Position numbers and translations under genes: made by a program. A stretch of 64,000 bases of DNA from Hydrogenophaga sp. Lineage in GTDB: Bacteria; Pseudomonadota; Gammaproteobacteria; Burkholderiales; Burkholderiaceae_C. The notes beneath the pieces were generated by a model. That model did not search any database and was not told the origin of the DNA. It worked only from the letters and a program-made list of their open reading frames with translations. Below are positions 18,984-27,782 of this stretch, piece by piece. Within the stretch, counting starts at the first letter, position 1, and each line of letters begins with the position of its first letter. The stretch spans positions 1 to 64,000 of the forward strand of contig NZ_JADMJO010000033.1 of the NCBI RefSeq assembly GCF_018780385.1. Reading direction: 5' to 3'.

Positions 18984-19496
18984 TCAGGCGTTTTCCAAGG
19001 TCGATTCGGGCAGCAGTCTGGCCAGCCGCTCGCTGATGCCATCGGCCCGGCCGGCGCCAGCCATCTGCTCGATGGCGGCCAGCATCTCGCGGCTCACCGC
19101 CAGCATGGTCGCGGCATCGCGTGCCTCGCGCAAAGCATCGCGAAATCGCTTGGCCAGTGCCTTGTCGCGCGGCGCGAACATGCGTTCGCTGAGGTCGAAC
19201 AGGAACATGCGCGCGCTGGCGAGGGAGCGTGGCCCCGAAAAGGCATCGACCGAACCCCTGGGCGCGATGGGTTCAGGCGGCGGTGGGGCTACCGGGGCGG
19301 GTGGTGCTTCCTCAACGATGTAACCGTTGGCAAGCAGCTCACGCACGATGTCGTCGCCCAGGCCGCCGAAGAGGGCCTGCAGCGATGCCGTGGCCTTGCG
19401 GCCGTCGGCCACCAGCAGCACGGCGCGCTCGCGCTGGCCCAGGGTGCGTTGGCCAGGCTGCAGTTCAGCACGGCCCTTGTCGGTCTTGTTGAGCAT
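18984..19496 (-). CDS. Conserved hypothetical protein with Pro-rich linker
   Basis: A 170-residue soluble protein of unknown function. Residues 1-65 contain a compact segment (TLGQRERAVLLVADGRK, then LQALFGGLGDDIVRELLANGYIVEE) reminiscent of a small winged-helix-like domain. A proline/alanine linker (about 66-82) leads to an alpha-helical C-terminal part rich in Arg, Ala and Glu. No signal peptide, membrane helix or catalytic motif is visible. The ATG at 19496 gives MLNKTDKGRAE; upstream in-frame residues look unrelated. I recognise it only as a hypothetical protein of Comamonadaceae type. Confidence 0.6.
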   Translation of the reverse strand: MLNKTDKGRAELQPGQRTLGQRERAVLLVADGRKATASLQALFGGLGDDIVRELLANGYIVEEAPPAPVAPPPPEPIAPRGSVDAFSGPRSLASARMFLFDLSERMFAPRDKALAKRFRDALREARDAATMLAVSREMLAAIEQMAGAGRADGISERLARLLPESTLENA

Positions 19497-19570
19497 GGTG
19501 TAGCGGGATGTGAGGGCACAAGCCCGCACTGTGGCCACGCCATGTGACGACGAGGTGAATCGCAAACGTG

Positions 19571-19596
19571 AAAAGGCCGCCCGGGGGCGGCCTTTT
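19571..19596. terminator. Bidirectional intrinsic terminator
   Basis: A 26-base perfect inverted repeat: AAAAGGCCGCCC, two G, then the complement ending in TTTT. It lies 29 bases past the stop of the ETF-ubiquinone oxidoreductase gene on the minus strand. A strong GC stem flanked by A and T runs makes termination likely in either direction. Confidence 0.88.
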
Positions 19597-19625
19597 GCAT
19601 GAATGTTCGAAGGCTGTGACTTCGC

Positions 19626-21311
19626 TCACATGCCCGCGTAGTTGGGACCACCACCACCTTCGGGTGTGACCCACACGATGTTCTGCGTCGGGTCCTTGAT
19701 GTCGCAGGTCTTGCAGTGCACGCAGTTCTGCGCGTTGATCTGCAGGCGGTCGGTGTTGTCGTCGTTCTTCACGAACTCGTAGACGCCGGCCGGGCAGTAG
19801 CGGCTCTCGGGGCCGGCGTACTTCGCCAGGTTGATCTGCACCGGCACGCTGTCGTTCTTGAGCGTGAGGTGGGCCGGTTGGTTTTCTTCGTGGTTGGTGT
19901 TGGACACGAACACGCTGGAGAGCCGGTCGAAGGTGATCTTGCCGTCGGGCTTGGGGTAGCTGATCTTCGGCATCTCCGCGGCCGGCCGCAGCTTCAAGTG
20001 GTCGGGTGTGCTGTTGTGCAGCGTCCAGGGCGGCGTCTTCACGCCCACCTTGGGCAGGAACCAGTGCTCCACACCGGTCATGAGCTTGCCCAGCAGCGGG
20101 CTCTTTTTGAACCAGTTCTTGAAGTTGCGGTAGGTCCAGAGCTCCTCATGCAGCCAGCTTTTCTCGAAGCGCTCGGGAAAGCCGGCGAGCTCGTCGCCCT
20201 GACGGCCGGCGGCCACCGCTTCAAAGGCGGCCTCGGCGCAGAGCATGCCGCTCTTGATCGCCGCGTGGCTGCCCTTGATGCGCGCGGCGTTCAAAAAGCC
20301 GGCGTTGCAGCCCACCATGGCGCCGCCCGGGAACACCAGCTTGGGCAGGGCTTGCGGCGTGCCGTTGTTCAATGCGCGCGCGCCATAGCCGAGGCGCTTG
20401 CCGCCTTCGATGTGGGCCAGGATGCTGGGATGCGTCTTCCAGCGCTGCATTTCTTCGAACGGCGACATCCAGGGGTTTTGATAGTCCAGGCCGACCACCA
20501 GACCCAGCGTGACCTTGTTGCCTTCGAGGTGGTAGAGGAAACCGCCGCCGAAGGTGTCATCGTCCATGGGCCAGCCGGCGGTGTGCACCACCAGACCGGG
20601 TTTGGCCTTGTCGGCCGGGATTTCCCAGAGTTCCTTGATGCCGATGGCGAAGGTCTGCGCGTCCTTGCCCTCGGTGAGCTTGTATTTGGCAATGAGTTGT
20701 TTGCCCAGGTGTCCCCGCGCGCCCTCGGCGAACACGGTGTACTTGGCGTGCAGTTCCATGCCGAGCTGGAAGTGGCCGGTGGGCTCACCGTCTTTGCCCA
20801 GTCCCAGGTGGCCGGTGGCCACGCCCTTGACCGATCCGTCGTCGTTGTAGAGCACCTCGGCCGCGGTGAAGCCGGGGAAGATTTCCACGCCCAGCGCTTC
20901 GGCCTGCTCGCCCAGCCACTTGGTGACCGCGCCCAGGCTGATCACGTAGCAGCCGTCGTTGTGGAAGTTGCGCGGCATCAGCCAGTCGGGCGTGCGCGTG
21001 GCACCGGTCTCGGTGAGCACCAGCAAGTCGTCGCCGGTCACGGGCTGGTTCAGCGGCGCGCCCAGTTCTTTCCAGTTCGGAAAGAGCTCGGTGATCGCGA
21101 TCGGGTCCATCACCGCACCGCTCAAGATGTGCGCGCCGGGCTCGGAGCCTTTTTCCAGCACGCACACATTGATCTCGCTGCCCTTCTCGGTGGCCAGCTG
21201 TTTCAGGCGGATGGCGGTGGCCAGGCCTGCGGGGCCGCCGCCGACCACGACCACGTCGTATTCCATGGCTTCGCGGGGGCCGAACTGGGTCAGCAATTCA
21301 TCATGGGTCAT
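19626..21311 (-). CDS. Electron transfer flavoprotein-ubiquinone oxidoreductase
   Basis: A 561-residue inner-membrane-associated FAD/[4Fe-4S] enzyme that passes electrons from ETF (fatty-acid and amino-acid oxidation) to ubiquinone. The FAD motif VVVVGGGPAGLATAIRL is near residue 20, and the C-terminal cluster ligands are in RYCPAGVYEF and CVHCKTCDIKDPTQNI. Length fits the family (about 550). The start MTHDELLTQFGPREAMEYD is typical of Burkholderiales members although its ribosome-binding site is weak. A bidirectional terminator follows. The ETF alpha/beta genes are not in the window. Confidence 0.95.
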   Translation of the reverse strand: MTHDELLTQFGPREAMEYDVVVVGGGPAGLATAIRLKQLATEKGSEINVCVLEKGSEPGAHILSGAVMDPIAITELFPNWKELGAPLNQPVTGDDLLVLTETGATRTPDWLMPRNFHNDGCYVISLGAVTKWLGEQAEALGVEIFPGFTAAEVLYNDDGSVKGVATGHLGLGKDGEPTGHFQLGMELHAKYTVFAEGARGHLGKQLIAKYKLTEGKDAQTFAIGIKELWEIPADKAKPGLVVHTAGWPMDDDTFGGGFLYHLEGNKVTLGLVVGLDYQNPWMSPFEEMQRWKTHPSILAHIEGGKRLGYGARALNNGTPQALPKLVFPGGAMVGCNAGFLNAARIKGSHAAIKSGMLCAEAAFEAVAAGRQGDELAGFPERFEKSWLHEELWTYRNFKNWFKKSPLLGKLMTGVEHWFLPKVGVKTPPWTLHNSTPDHLKLRPAAEMPKISYPKPDGKITFDRLSSVFVSNTNHEENQPAHLTLKNDSVPVQINLAKYAGPESRYCPAGVYEFVKNDDNTDRLQINAQNCVHCKTCDIKDPTQNIVWVTPEGGGGPNYAGM

Positions 21312-21444
21312 CGGGAGGTCTCGCAGATAATGATTTTTGAGAAGGCGCAGAGTGTGCCTTGCGTGTCACTCGACAGGCAGCATTTTATGCGGCACCCGCA
21401 CAGAATCGAACGGTCGTACTTTTCATCACCTGGGAGCTTGCATC

Positions 21445-22227
21445 GTGGCATACAGCATGGACTTGTCGGGCCGAGTGGCCTTGATCACCGGCGCATCGGG
21501 CGGCCTGGGCGAACAGTTTGCCAAGACACTGGCCAAGGCCGGCGCGGCCGTGGTGCTGGCCAGCCGCCGCACCGACCGCCTGATGGCCTTGCGTGCGCAC
21601 ATCGAGGCCGCGGGCGGCGACGCCCACGTGGTGGCCATGGACGTGACCGACCAGGCTTCCATCAAGGCCGCGGTGGCCCACGCCGAAACCGAGGTGGGCG
21701 CGATCGACATCCTTGTCAACAACTCGGGCGTGAGCACCACGCAGCGCCTGCAGGACGTCAACGAGGAAGACTACGACTTCATCTTTAACACCAACACCAA
21801 GGGCGCGTTTTTCGTGGCTCAGGAGGTGGGCAAGCGCATGCTGGCCCGCGCCAAGGGCGCCGCGCCAGGCACCTACGTGGGCGGGCGCATCGTCAACATC
21901 GCGTCCATGGCGGGCCTGAAGGTGCTGCCGCAGATCGGCGTGTACTGCATGAGCAAGGCCGCCGTGGTGCAGATGACCAAGGCCATGGCGGTGGAGTGGG
22001 GCAAGTTCGGCATCAACGTCAACGCCATCTGCCCGGGCTACATCGACACCGAGATCAACCACCACCACTGGCAGACCGAACAGGGCCAGAAGCTCATCGG
22101 CATGTTGCCGCGCAAACGCGTGGGTGTGCCGACCGACCTCGACGCGGTGCTGGTGATGTTGTGTTCGAGCGAAAGCCATTTCATCAACGGCGCAGTCATT
22201 GCCGCCGACGACGGTTTCGGAGCCTGA
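21445..22227 (+). CDS. SDR-family oxidoreductase
   Basis: A 260-residue classical short-chain dehydrogenase. TGASGGLGEQ binds NAD(P), NNSG is the structural motif, and the Ser-Tyr-Lys triad is in NIASMAG and YCMSKAAV. The start is GTG at 21445 with GGGAG eight bases upstream; the ATG at 21457 is an alternative. The stop is directly followed by the ATG of an EamA gene and then a thioesterase, so the three form one operon. With a thioesterase partner, a 3-hydroxyacyl-CoA or similar substrate is possible, but this is inference. Confidence 0.9.
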   Translation: MAYSMDLSGRVALITGASGGLGEQFAKTLAKAGAAVVLASRRTDRLMALRAHIEAAGGDAHVVAMDVTDQASIKAAVAHAETEVGAIDILVNNSGVSTTQRLQDVNEEDYDFIFNTNTKGAFFVAQEVGKRMLARAKGAAPGTYVGGRIVNIASMAGLKVLPQIGVYCMSKAAVVQMTKAMAVEWGKFGINVNAICPGYIDTEINHHHWQTEQGQKLIGMLPRKRVGVPTDLDAVLVMLCSSESHFINGAVIAADDGFGA

Positions 22228-23172
22228 ATGAACGTTGCTGTTCTGGGCCGGCCCTCAGGCTGGCCGCCGGGCATGGTCACCGGCATCCTGGCGGGCTTGG
22301 GCGCCGGCGCGTTTTGGGGGACGGCCTTCGTGGCCCCCTTGATCACGCCCGGGTTCAGTTCGATCGATCTCACGGTAGGCCGCTTTCTCGCGTGCGGAAT
22401 CTTGTCGGTGTTGCTGCTGTTGTGGGCCGGGTTGCGTGGCGGCGCGCACCTGCCCACATGGCGCCAGACGGGCGCTGCCCTGTGGCTCAGCTTGCTGGGC
22501 TATACCGGCTATTACTTGCTGCTGGTGCTGGCCATCCAGGCCGCGGGGGCGGCGCTGCCGGTGCTGATCATCGGCACCATTCCCCTGTGGATCATGTTGA
22601 TCGGCAAGCCCAAGGGGCTGCGCTGGCGTTCGCTGGTGCCTGGCTTGCTGCTCACCATGGCTGGCCTCGCGCTGATGATGCGGGTGACCGCGCACGGAGC
22701 CGAGGCGGGTGACGGATCGAATCTCTGGCTCGGCATCTTCTACGCTGTGCTCGCCATGGCCGCCTGGACCGCTTTCGGACTCTTGAACGCGCGCTGGCTG
22801 GGCCGGCATCCCGAGGTGAATTCCACCGTGTGGGCCAACTGGCTGGGCGTGGCGGCAGGCCTGGGAGCGCTGGGCATCTGGGCCGTGGCCGGCTCCGATC
22901 TGGACACACTGATGGCACGCCCCGGCTTCGGCACCTTCCTGATCGTCTGCGCGGTCACCGGCATTGGTTCTGCGTGGATCGCTTCGGTGCTCTGGAACAT
23001 GGCCAGCCGCCGCCTGAGCCCGAGCCTGGCGGGCCAGCTCATCGTCAGCGAGACCGTGTTTGGTCTCGTCTACAGCTTCGCCTGGGATGGCGCCTGGCCT
23101 GCTGCGTTGCAGTGGGCAGCCTGTGCGCTCTTCGTTCTGGGCATCCTCGCGTCCATCAAGGCCCACAGATGA
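22228..23172 (+). CDS. EamA/DMT-family transporter
   Basis: A 314-residue inner-membrane protein with two EamA repeats (about 18-150 and 165-305) and about ten hydrophobic helices; GAGAFWGTAFVAPLIT near residue 25 is the typical opening. It starts immediately after the SDR stop with no spacer and its own stop overlaps the next ATG (ATGA), indicating translational coupling on both sides. Probably exports a metabolite; substrate unknown. Confidence 0.87.
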   Translation: MNVAVLGRPSGWPPGMVTGILAGLGAGAFWGTAFVAPLITPGFSSIDLTVGRFLACGILSVLLLLWAGLRGGAHLPTWRQTGAALWLSLLGYTGYYLLLVLAIQAAGAALPVLIIGTIPLWIMLIGKPKGLRWRSLVPGLLLTMAGLALMMRVTAHGAEAGDGSNLWLGIFYAVLAMAAWTAFGLLNARWLGRHPEVNSTVWANWLGVAAGLGALGIWAVAGSDLDTLMARPGFGTFLIVCAVTGIGSAWIASVLWNMASRRLSPSLAGQLIVSETVFGLVYSFAWDGAWPAALQWAACALFVLGILASIKAHR

Positions 23173-23591
23173 AGTTCGAACTGCCCGAGCAGAAAAAAGA
23201 AGTGTTCCGCATGACCATCCCGATCCGCTGGGGCGACATGGATGCGATGGGCCACGTCAACAACACCACCTACTTCCGCTATCTCGAGACGATTCGCATC
23301 GAGTGGATGCGCAGCATCGGCTGCCAGCCCGACCCGCAGGGTGAAGGCCCTGTCATCGTCAACGCGTTCTGCACCTTCCACAAGCAGCTGGAGTTTCCCG
23401 GCGATGTGATCGCCACGATGTTCGTGAGCGACACCGGGCGCAGCAGTTTCGAGAGCTGGTGCACGCTCACGCGGTCCGACGATCCGGACACGCTGTACGC
23501 CTCGGGCGGTGCGACGACGGTGTGGGTGAACTTTCCGCAACAGAAATCGGCGCCGATCCCGGACCATTTGCGGGTCCGGCTGCAACACTGA
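23169..23591 (+). CDS. Acyl-CoA thioesterase, 4HBT hot-dog family
   Basis: A 140-residue hot-dog-fold protein. RWGDMDAMGHVNNTTYFRY near residue 20 is the 4-hydroxybenzoyl-CoA thioesterase signature, with Asp and the GHVNN block forming the active site. Length matches the YbgC/4HBT group. The ATG overlaps the stop of the EamA gene. It hydrolyses acyl-CoA esters in the cytoplasm; chain specificity cannot be read from sequence. It is convergent with the next gene, two bases apart. Confidence 0.9.
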   Translation: MKFELPEQKKEVFRMTIPIRWGDMDAMGHVNNTTYFRYLETIRIEWMRSIGCQPDPQGEGPVIVNAFCTFHKQLEFPGDVIATMFVSDTGRSSFESWCTLTRSDDPDTLYASGGATTVWVNFPQQKSAPIPDHLRVRLQH

Positions 23592-23593
23592 GC

Positions 23594-24172
23594 TCAGGCC
23601 GCCTTGGTTTTGGGCACGCGACCCATCAGATAGAACTCCGGGTTCGGCTGCATGTTGCTGAAGCTGGCCATGCGGTTGGACAGGCCGAAGAACGCGGTGA
23701 TGGCCGCGATGTCCCAGATGTCTTCGTCGGAGAAGCCGTGTGCGTGCAGCGGTGCGAAGTCGTCGTCGTTGACCTCGTGTGAGTTCAGGCAGACTTTCAT
23801 CGCGAAATCGAGCATGGCTTTCTGACGCGGGGAGATGTCGGCCTTGTGGTGGTTCACCGCCACCTGGTCGGCCACCAGCGGCTTTTTCTCGTAGATGCGC
23901 AGGATGGCACCGTGGGCCACCACGCAGTAGAGGCAATGGTTGGCAGCGCTGGTGGTGGTCACGATCATCTCGCGGTCGCCCTTGGTCAGCGAGCCTTCTT
24001 CCTTGAGCATGAGCGCGTCGTGGTACGCGAAGAACGCGCGCCACTCGGCCGGACGGCGCGCCAGCGCCAGGAACACGTTGGGCACGAAGCCGGCCTTTTC
24101 CTGCACCTCCAGCACTTTGGCCTTGATGTCCTCGGGCAGATCGTTGATGTCGGGTGCGGGGTAGCGGTTCAT
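23594..24172 (-). CDS. Peroxidase-related AhpD-like/carboxymuconolactone decarboxylase-family protein
   Basis: A 192-residue all-helical protein. NHCLYCVVAHGAIL near residue 93 holds the AhpD catalytic CXXC followed by His, so it is more likely a thiol peroxidase or its reductase partner than a decarboxylase. AAGGAG five bases before ATG 24172 sets the start. It is divergent from a second member of the superfamily only 69 bases away, which suggests a shared promoter region. Confidence 0.85.
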   Translation of the reverse strand: MNRYPAPDINDLPEDIKAKVLEVQEKAGFVPNVFLALARRPAEWRAFFAYHDALMLKEEGSLTKGDREMIVTTTSAANHCLYCVVAHGAILRIYEKKPLVADQVAVNHHKADISPRQKAMLDFAMKVCLNSHEVNDDDFAPLHAHGFSDEDIWDIAAITAFFGLSNRMASFSNMQPNPEFYLMGRVPKTKAA

Positions 24173-24241
24173 GGAGTCTCCTTCGGGTGGGTTCATCGAA
24201 TGTAGCGACTATGCTGGCGGTTTTTGCCTTGGAGCCCCGGT

Positions 24242-24634
24242 ATGAACCCACCCGCCACCGACAAAGACTTTGACAAAGGTCTCGCCACCCGCAAGCGCGT
24301 GATGGGCGAGGACTTTGTGGCGCACGCTTTCGGCAACGCCACGCCCTTCACCGAGCCCATTCAGCAGTACATCACGCGCAATGCCTGGGGCGATGTCTGG
24401 CAGCGTCCGGGGCTCGATCTGAAAACCCGCAGTCTCATCACCGTGGCCATGCTCATTGCGATGGGCAAGCAGCACGAGCTCAAAGGTCATGTGCGTGGCG
24501 CGCTCAACAACGGCGTCACACCCGAAGAGCTGCAGGAGGTGCTGCTGCACGCGAGCATCTACTGCGGCGTGCCCACCGCGGTGGAAGCTTTCCGCACGGC
24601 GGCCAGCGTGGTCGACGGCGAGAACAAGGCCTGA
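24242..24634 (+). CDS. Carboxymuconolactone decarboxylase family protein (PcaC-like)
   Basis: A 130-residue member of the CMD family. NAWGDVWQRPGLDLKTRSLITVAMLIA near the middle and HVRGALNNGVTPEELQEV are the PcaC-type blocks; it has a single conserved Cys (SIYCGVP) rather than CXXC. Length matches PcaC (about 130). PcaC converts gamma-carboxymuconolactone in protocatechuate breakdown, but no other pca gene is here, so the reaction is uncertain. A Bug-type binding protein follows in the same direction. Confidence 0.85.
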   Translation: MNPPATDKDFDKGLATRKRVMGEDFVAHAFGNATPFTEPIQQYITRNAWGDVWQRPGLDLKTRSLITVAMLIAMGKQHELKGHVRGALNNGVTPEELQEVLLHASIYCGVPTAVEAFRTAASVVDGENKA

Positions 24635-24688
24635 GGGCCTGAAGGCTGGCGCTACGATCGGGTTTTTCATCCATCACGGAGTTTCGTC

Positions 24689-25660
24689 ATGTCATTTCCC
24701 AGCCCATCCCTGGTTCGTCGCGCGCTGCTGGCCGCTGGTGTGATCTGCACCTTCGGCCTGGCGCAGGCGCAGTCCACCACCCGCATCCTGGTGGGTTTTC
24801 CTCCGGGCGGCGGCACCGACGCGATTGCGCGCATCCTCGGTGAGCGGCTCAAGGAAGAGCTGGGCCACGCGGTGTTGGTGGACAACAAACCCGGTGCGGG
24901 CGGGCAGATTGCGGCGCAAACCCTCAAGGCCTCGGCGGCCGACGGCAACACCCTTTTTCTGAGTCACGACCACAGCATCACCATCCTGCCGATGGTGATG
25001 AAAGCACCGGGTTACGAGCCGGCCAAGGACTTCGTGCCGGTGGCCGGCTTCGCCACCTTCGTCAACGCGTTTGCGGTGAGCAGCGGCACGCCCGCCACCA
25101 GCTTCAAGGCGTATGTGGACGGTGTGAAGGCCGCCGGCGGCAAAGGCACGGTGGGCATTCCCGCACCGGCCTCAGTGCCGCAGTTTCTGGTGCAGGTGAT
25201 CGCCAAGCAGAATGGGCTGGACCTGGTGGCCGCGCCTTACCGCGGCAGCGCGCCCATGATGGCCGACATGCTGGGCAACCAGATCCCGGCCGGCGTGGCC
25301 TCCATTCCCGACTTCATTGAAAACCACAAGGCCGGCAAGCTGCGCGTGGTCGCCGTCATGGGCTCGCAGCGCCAGGCGGCGATGCCCGAGGTGCCCACGT
25401 TTGCCGAGCTGGGTCTCAAGGGTTTTGAGGATGTGCCGTACTACGGTCTGTTTGCCCCGGCCGGCACGCCCAAGGCCACGCTGGACCGCATCGCCCAGGC
25501 GGTGCAGAAAGCCGTTGCCCAGCCCGATGTGCGCGAGAAGCTCACCGCCATGGGCCTCAGCGTGGGCTTCATGACTGGTGAACAGCTCGGCGCGCGGGAA
25601 CAGGCTTACGGCAAGGTGTGGGCGAAGATCATCCAGGACAGCGGCTTCGTGCCGCAGTAG
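24689..25660 (+). CDS. Bug/TctC-family periplasmic binding protein (orphan)
   Basis: A 323-residue exported binding protein. A signal peptide (cleavage near AQAQS, about residue 27) precedes the family hallmark ILVGFPPGGGTDAIAR and VDNKPGAGGQIAAQ, with PYRGSAPMMADMLGNQI in the second lobe. These proteins bind carboxylates or similar ligands and normally feed TctAB; no such membrane genes are nearby, as is usual in Burkholderiales. Two more orphan Bug proteins lie at 44942 and 59826. The ligand is unknown; co-orientation with the CMD gene hints at an aromatic-acid context. Confidence 0.9.
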   Translation: MSFPSPSLVRRALLAAGVICTFGLAQAQSTTRILVGFPPGGGTDAIARILGERLKEELGHAVLVDNKPGAGGQIAAQTLKASAADGNTLFLSHDHSITILPMVMKAPGYEPAKDFVPVAGFATFVNAFAVSSGTPATSFKAYVDGVKAAGGKGTVGIPAPASVPQFLVQVIAKQNGLDLVAAPYRGSAPMMADMLGNQIPAGVASIPDFIENHKAGKLRVVAVMGSQRQAAMPEVPTFAELGLKGFEDVPYYGLFAPAGTPKATLDRIAQAVQKAVAQPDVREKLTAMGLSVGFMTGEQLGAREQAYGKVWAKIIQDSGFVPQ

Positions 25661-25686
25661 ACACACTGGTCGCCAACAGCACAACA

Positions 25687-25760
25687 CCGTTCACCCTGAG
25701 TCTGTCGAAGGGCATCCTCGGACGTTGGCGCAGAGGCTTCGACAAGCTCAGCCCGAACGG
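25687..25760. repeat. REP-like palindromic repeat, copy 4
   Basis: An inverted pair of the dispersed unit (CTGTCGAAGGGC on the left, GCTTCGACAAGCTCAGC on the right) between the convergent ends of the Bug gene and the PAS-LuxR regulator. It probably ends or stabilises both transcripts. Confidence 0.8.
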
Positions 25761-25769
25761 GGAAGTTGT

Positions 25770-26324
25770 TCAGCCCGTCAGCAATCGATGCACCAGGTCC
25801 GGCGTGCTGTGCGCCCCGTACTTGCGCATGAGCCGCGCCCGATAAATCTCCACCGTGCGGTGGCTGATCGCCAGGGCCTTGCCGATTTCCTTGCTGGTCA
25901 GGCCGCTCATGAGGTGGGCCGCCACCTCGCGCTCGCGGGGCGTGAGGTCGGCTTTCACCATGCGGCGTGAGCTCAAGTCTTCAAAGCTCCAGATGCCGGC
26001 CGCGTGCGGCGTCTCGCGGTTCAGTGCACGCCCGGTCACATGACACCAGAAGGTTTCGTCCTGCAGCCGACCTCCCACGCGTTTCATGATGCGGTCGTCC
26101 GCATAGGTGCCGCCTTTGCCCAGCAAGGGCGCCATGCGTGCGCCGAGGCGTTCGTATTCGTCGGCGCTGGGGTAGAGGATCTGGAAGCTCTGGCCCACGA
26201 GCTGCTCGCGCGTGGCGCCGAACATCTCGCACAGGGCCTGGTTGCAGTCGACCATGGTGCGCTGGCGCGACAGCGCGAGACCCACGGGGGCCAAGTCGAA
26301 GGCCAGGCGGTAGTCGATGTCCAT
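25770..26324 (-). CDS. PAS-LuxR transcriptional regulator
   Basis: A 184-residue regulator: PAS sensor domain (about 5-110, with CNQALCEMFGATREQLVGQSF) joined to a LuxR-type helix-turn-helix (about 122-184: LTPREREVAAHLMSGLTSKEIGKAL and HRTVEIYRARLM). No receiver domain, so it senses a small ligand or redox state directly. It is divergent from scoAB with a perfect inverted repeat between them, making it the likely regulator of that CoA-transferase. Confidence 0.9.
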   Translation of the reverse strand: MDIDYRLAFDLAPVGLALSRQRTMVDCNQALCEMFGATREQLVGQSFQILYPSADEYERLGARMAPLLGKGGTYADDRIMKRVGGRLQDETFWCHVTGRALNRETPHAAGIWSFEDLSSRRMVKADLTPREREVAAHLMSGLTSKEIGKALAISHRTVEIYRARLMRKYGAHSTPDLVHRLLTG

Positions 26325-26350
26325 GCAGATGAGGGTTTTACTTTACGAAT

Positions 26351-26374
26351 TACTACGTATGCTGTTACGTAGTA
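26351..26374. promoter_or_regulatory. Inverted-repeat operator candidate between PAS-LuxR gene and scoAB
   Basis: A perfect 9-base inverted repeat, TACTACGTA and TACGTAGTA, separated by six bases. It lies 27 bases from the regulator start and 40 bases from the scoA start. Further out, TACGA and TCGTA elements extend the symmetry with a two-base offset. LuxR-type dimers bind symmetric sites of this size. Confidence 0.65.
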
Positions 26375-26413
26375 TCGTACCGGCTTCCTTGCTTCAACCC
26401 AGGAGACAGCAAC

Positions 26414-27121
26414 GTGAACAAGATCCACCCGAGCGCAGCCGACGCGCTCAAAGACATCGTGGCCGACGGCCAGCTGTTCGCCGTGGGCGGCTTCGGCCTC
26501 TGCGGCATTCCCGAGGCCCTCATCGACGCCCTGCGCGACAGCGGCAAGAAGAACCTCACCGTGATCTCGAACAACGCGGGTGTGGACGGCTTCGGCCTGG
26601 GCAAGCTGCTGGAAACGCGCCAGATCACCAAGATGATCTCCAGCTATGTGGGCGAGAACAAGGAGTTCGAGCGCCAGTACCTCGCCGGTGAATTGCAACT
26701 GGAGTTCACGCCCCAGGGCACGCTGGCAGAGAAGCTGCGTGCCGGCGGCGCGGGCATCCCCGCGTTCTTCACCAAGACCGGCGTGGGCACCATCGTGGCC
26801 GAAGGCAAGGAACTGCGTGAGTTCGATGGTGAAACCTACGTGATGGAACGCTCGCTGGTGCCCGACGTCTCTCTGGTGAAAGCTTGGCGCGCCGACACCT
26901 CGGGAAACCTGCAGTTCCGCTTCACCGCGCGCAACTTCAACCCCGCCGTGGCCATGGCCGGCAAGATCTGTGTGGTCGAGGTCGAGGAGATCGTGGAGAA
27001 GGGCGCCATCGAGCCCGACCATGTCCACCTGCCGGGTATCTACGTGCACCGCCTGGTGCTCAATGCCACGCCCGAGAAGCGCATCGAGAAACGAACCATC
27101 ACCGAAAAGGCGGGAGTCTGA
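26414..27121 (+). CDS. scoA: 3-oxoacid CoA-transferase subunit A
   Basis: A 235-residue alpha subunit of succinyl-CoA:3-ketoacid (acetoacetate) CoA-transferase. The CoA-binding opening [33 protein letters not shown] and [17 protein letters not shown] are typical. Together with subunit B it activates acetoacetate or another 3-oxoacid using succinyl-CoA, linking ketone-body/PHB breakdown to central metabolism. The start is GTG at 26414 with AGGAGA seven bases upstream. One base separates its stop from the subunit B start. Confidence 0.95.
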   Translation: MNKIHPSAADALKDIVADGQLFAVGGFGLCGIPEALIDALRDSGKKNLTVISNNAGVDGFGLGKLLETRQITKMISSYVGENKEFERQYLAGELQLEFTPQGTLAEKLRAGGAGIPAFFTKTGVGTIVAEGKELREFDGETYVMERSLVPDVSLVKAWRADTSGNLQFRFTARNFNPAVAMAGKICVVEVEEIVEKGAIEPDHVHLPGIYVHRLVLNATPEKRIEKRTITEKAGV

Positions 27122-27122
27122 T

Positions 27123-27761
27123 ATGCCCTGGAACCAAGACCAGATGGCTGCGCGCGCAGCCCACGAACTCGAAGACGGTTTTTACGTGAACCTGGGCATC
27201 GGCATTCCCACGCTGGTGGCCAACTTTGTGCCCGCCGACAAAGAGGTGTGGCTGCAGAGCGAGAACGGCATGCTGGGCATCGGCCCCTTCCCAACCGAAG
27301 ACGAGGTGGATGCCGACCTCATCAACGCCGGCAAGCAGACCGTGACCACCATCGCAGGCTCCAGCATCTTCGGCAGCCACGACAGCTTCGCCATGATCCG
27401 TGGCGGCAAGATCAACTTGAGCATCCTGGGTGCGATGCAGGTGAGCGCGAAGGGCGATCTCGCCAACTGGATGATCCCCGGCAAGATGGTCAAGGGCATG
27501 GGCGGCGCCATGGACCTGGTGGCGGGCGTCAAGCGCGTCATCATCTTGATGGAGCACGTGGCCAGGAAAAAAGACGGCACCGAAGACCTGAAGATTCTCG
27601 ACCAATGTTCCCTGCCGCTCACCGGCGTGGGCGTGGTCAACCGCATCATCACCGACCTCGGCGTGATGGACGTGACCCCTCAGGGCCTGAAACTGGTGGA
27701 GCTCGCCCCCGGCGTGACGCGCGAGTTCATCCAGTCCAAGACCGGGCCCACGCTGATCTGA
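27123..27761 (+). CDS. scoB: 3-oxoacid CoA-transferase subunit B
   Basis: A 212-residue beta subunit. [14 protein letters not shown] near residue 42 contains the catalytic glutamate that forms the glutamyl-CoA thioester; [14 protein letters not shown] and [17 protein letters not shown] are also conserved. Length matches the family (about 210-220). The gene follows subunit A with one base between stop and start, so the heterodimer is made in equal amounts. The transcript probably runs towards the downstream Mn riboswitch. Confidence 0.95.
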   Translation: MPWNQDQMAARAAHELEDGFYVNLGIGIPTLVANFVPADKEVWLQSENGMLGIGPFPTEDEVDADLINAGKQTVTTIAGSSIFGSHDSFAMIRGGKINLSILGAMQVSAKGDLANWMIPGKMVKGMGGAMDLVAGVKRVIILMEHVARKKDGTEDLKILDQCSLPLTGVGVVNRIITDLGVMDVTPQGLKLVELAPGVTREFIQSKTGPTLI

Positions 27762-27782
27762 TGGCTATACTCCCGGCTGCAC

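Noticed and set aside
24689..25660. Complete tripartite tricarboxylate transporter locus
   Set aside because: No TctA or TctB gene is adjacent to this or to the other two Bug proteins, so they are listed as orphans.
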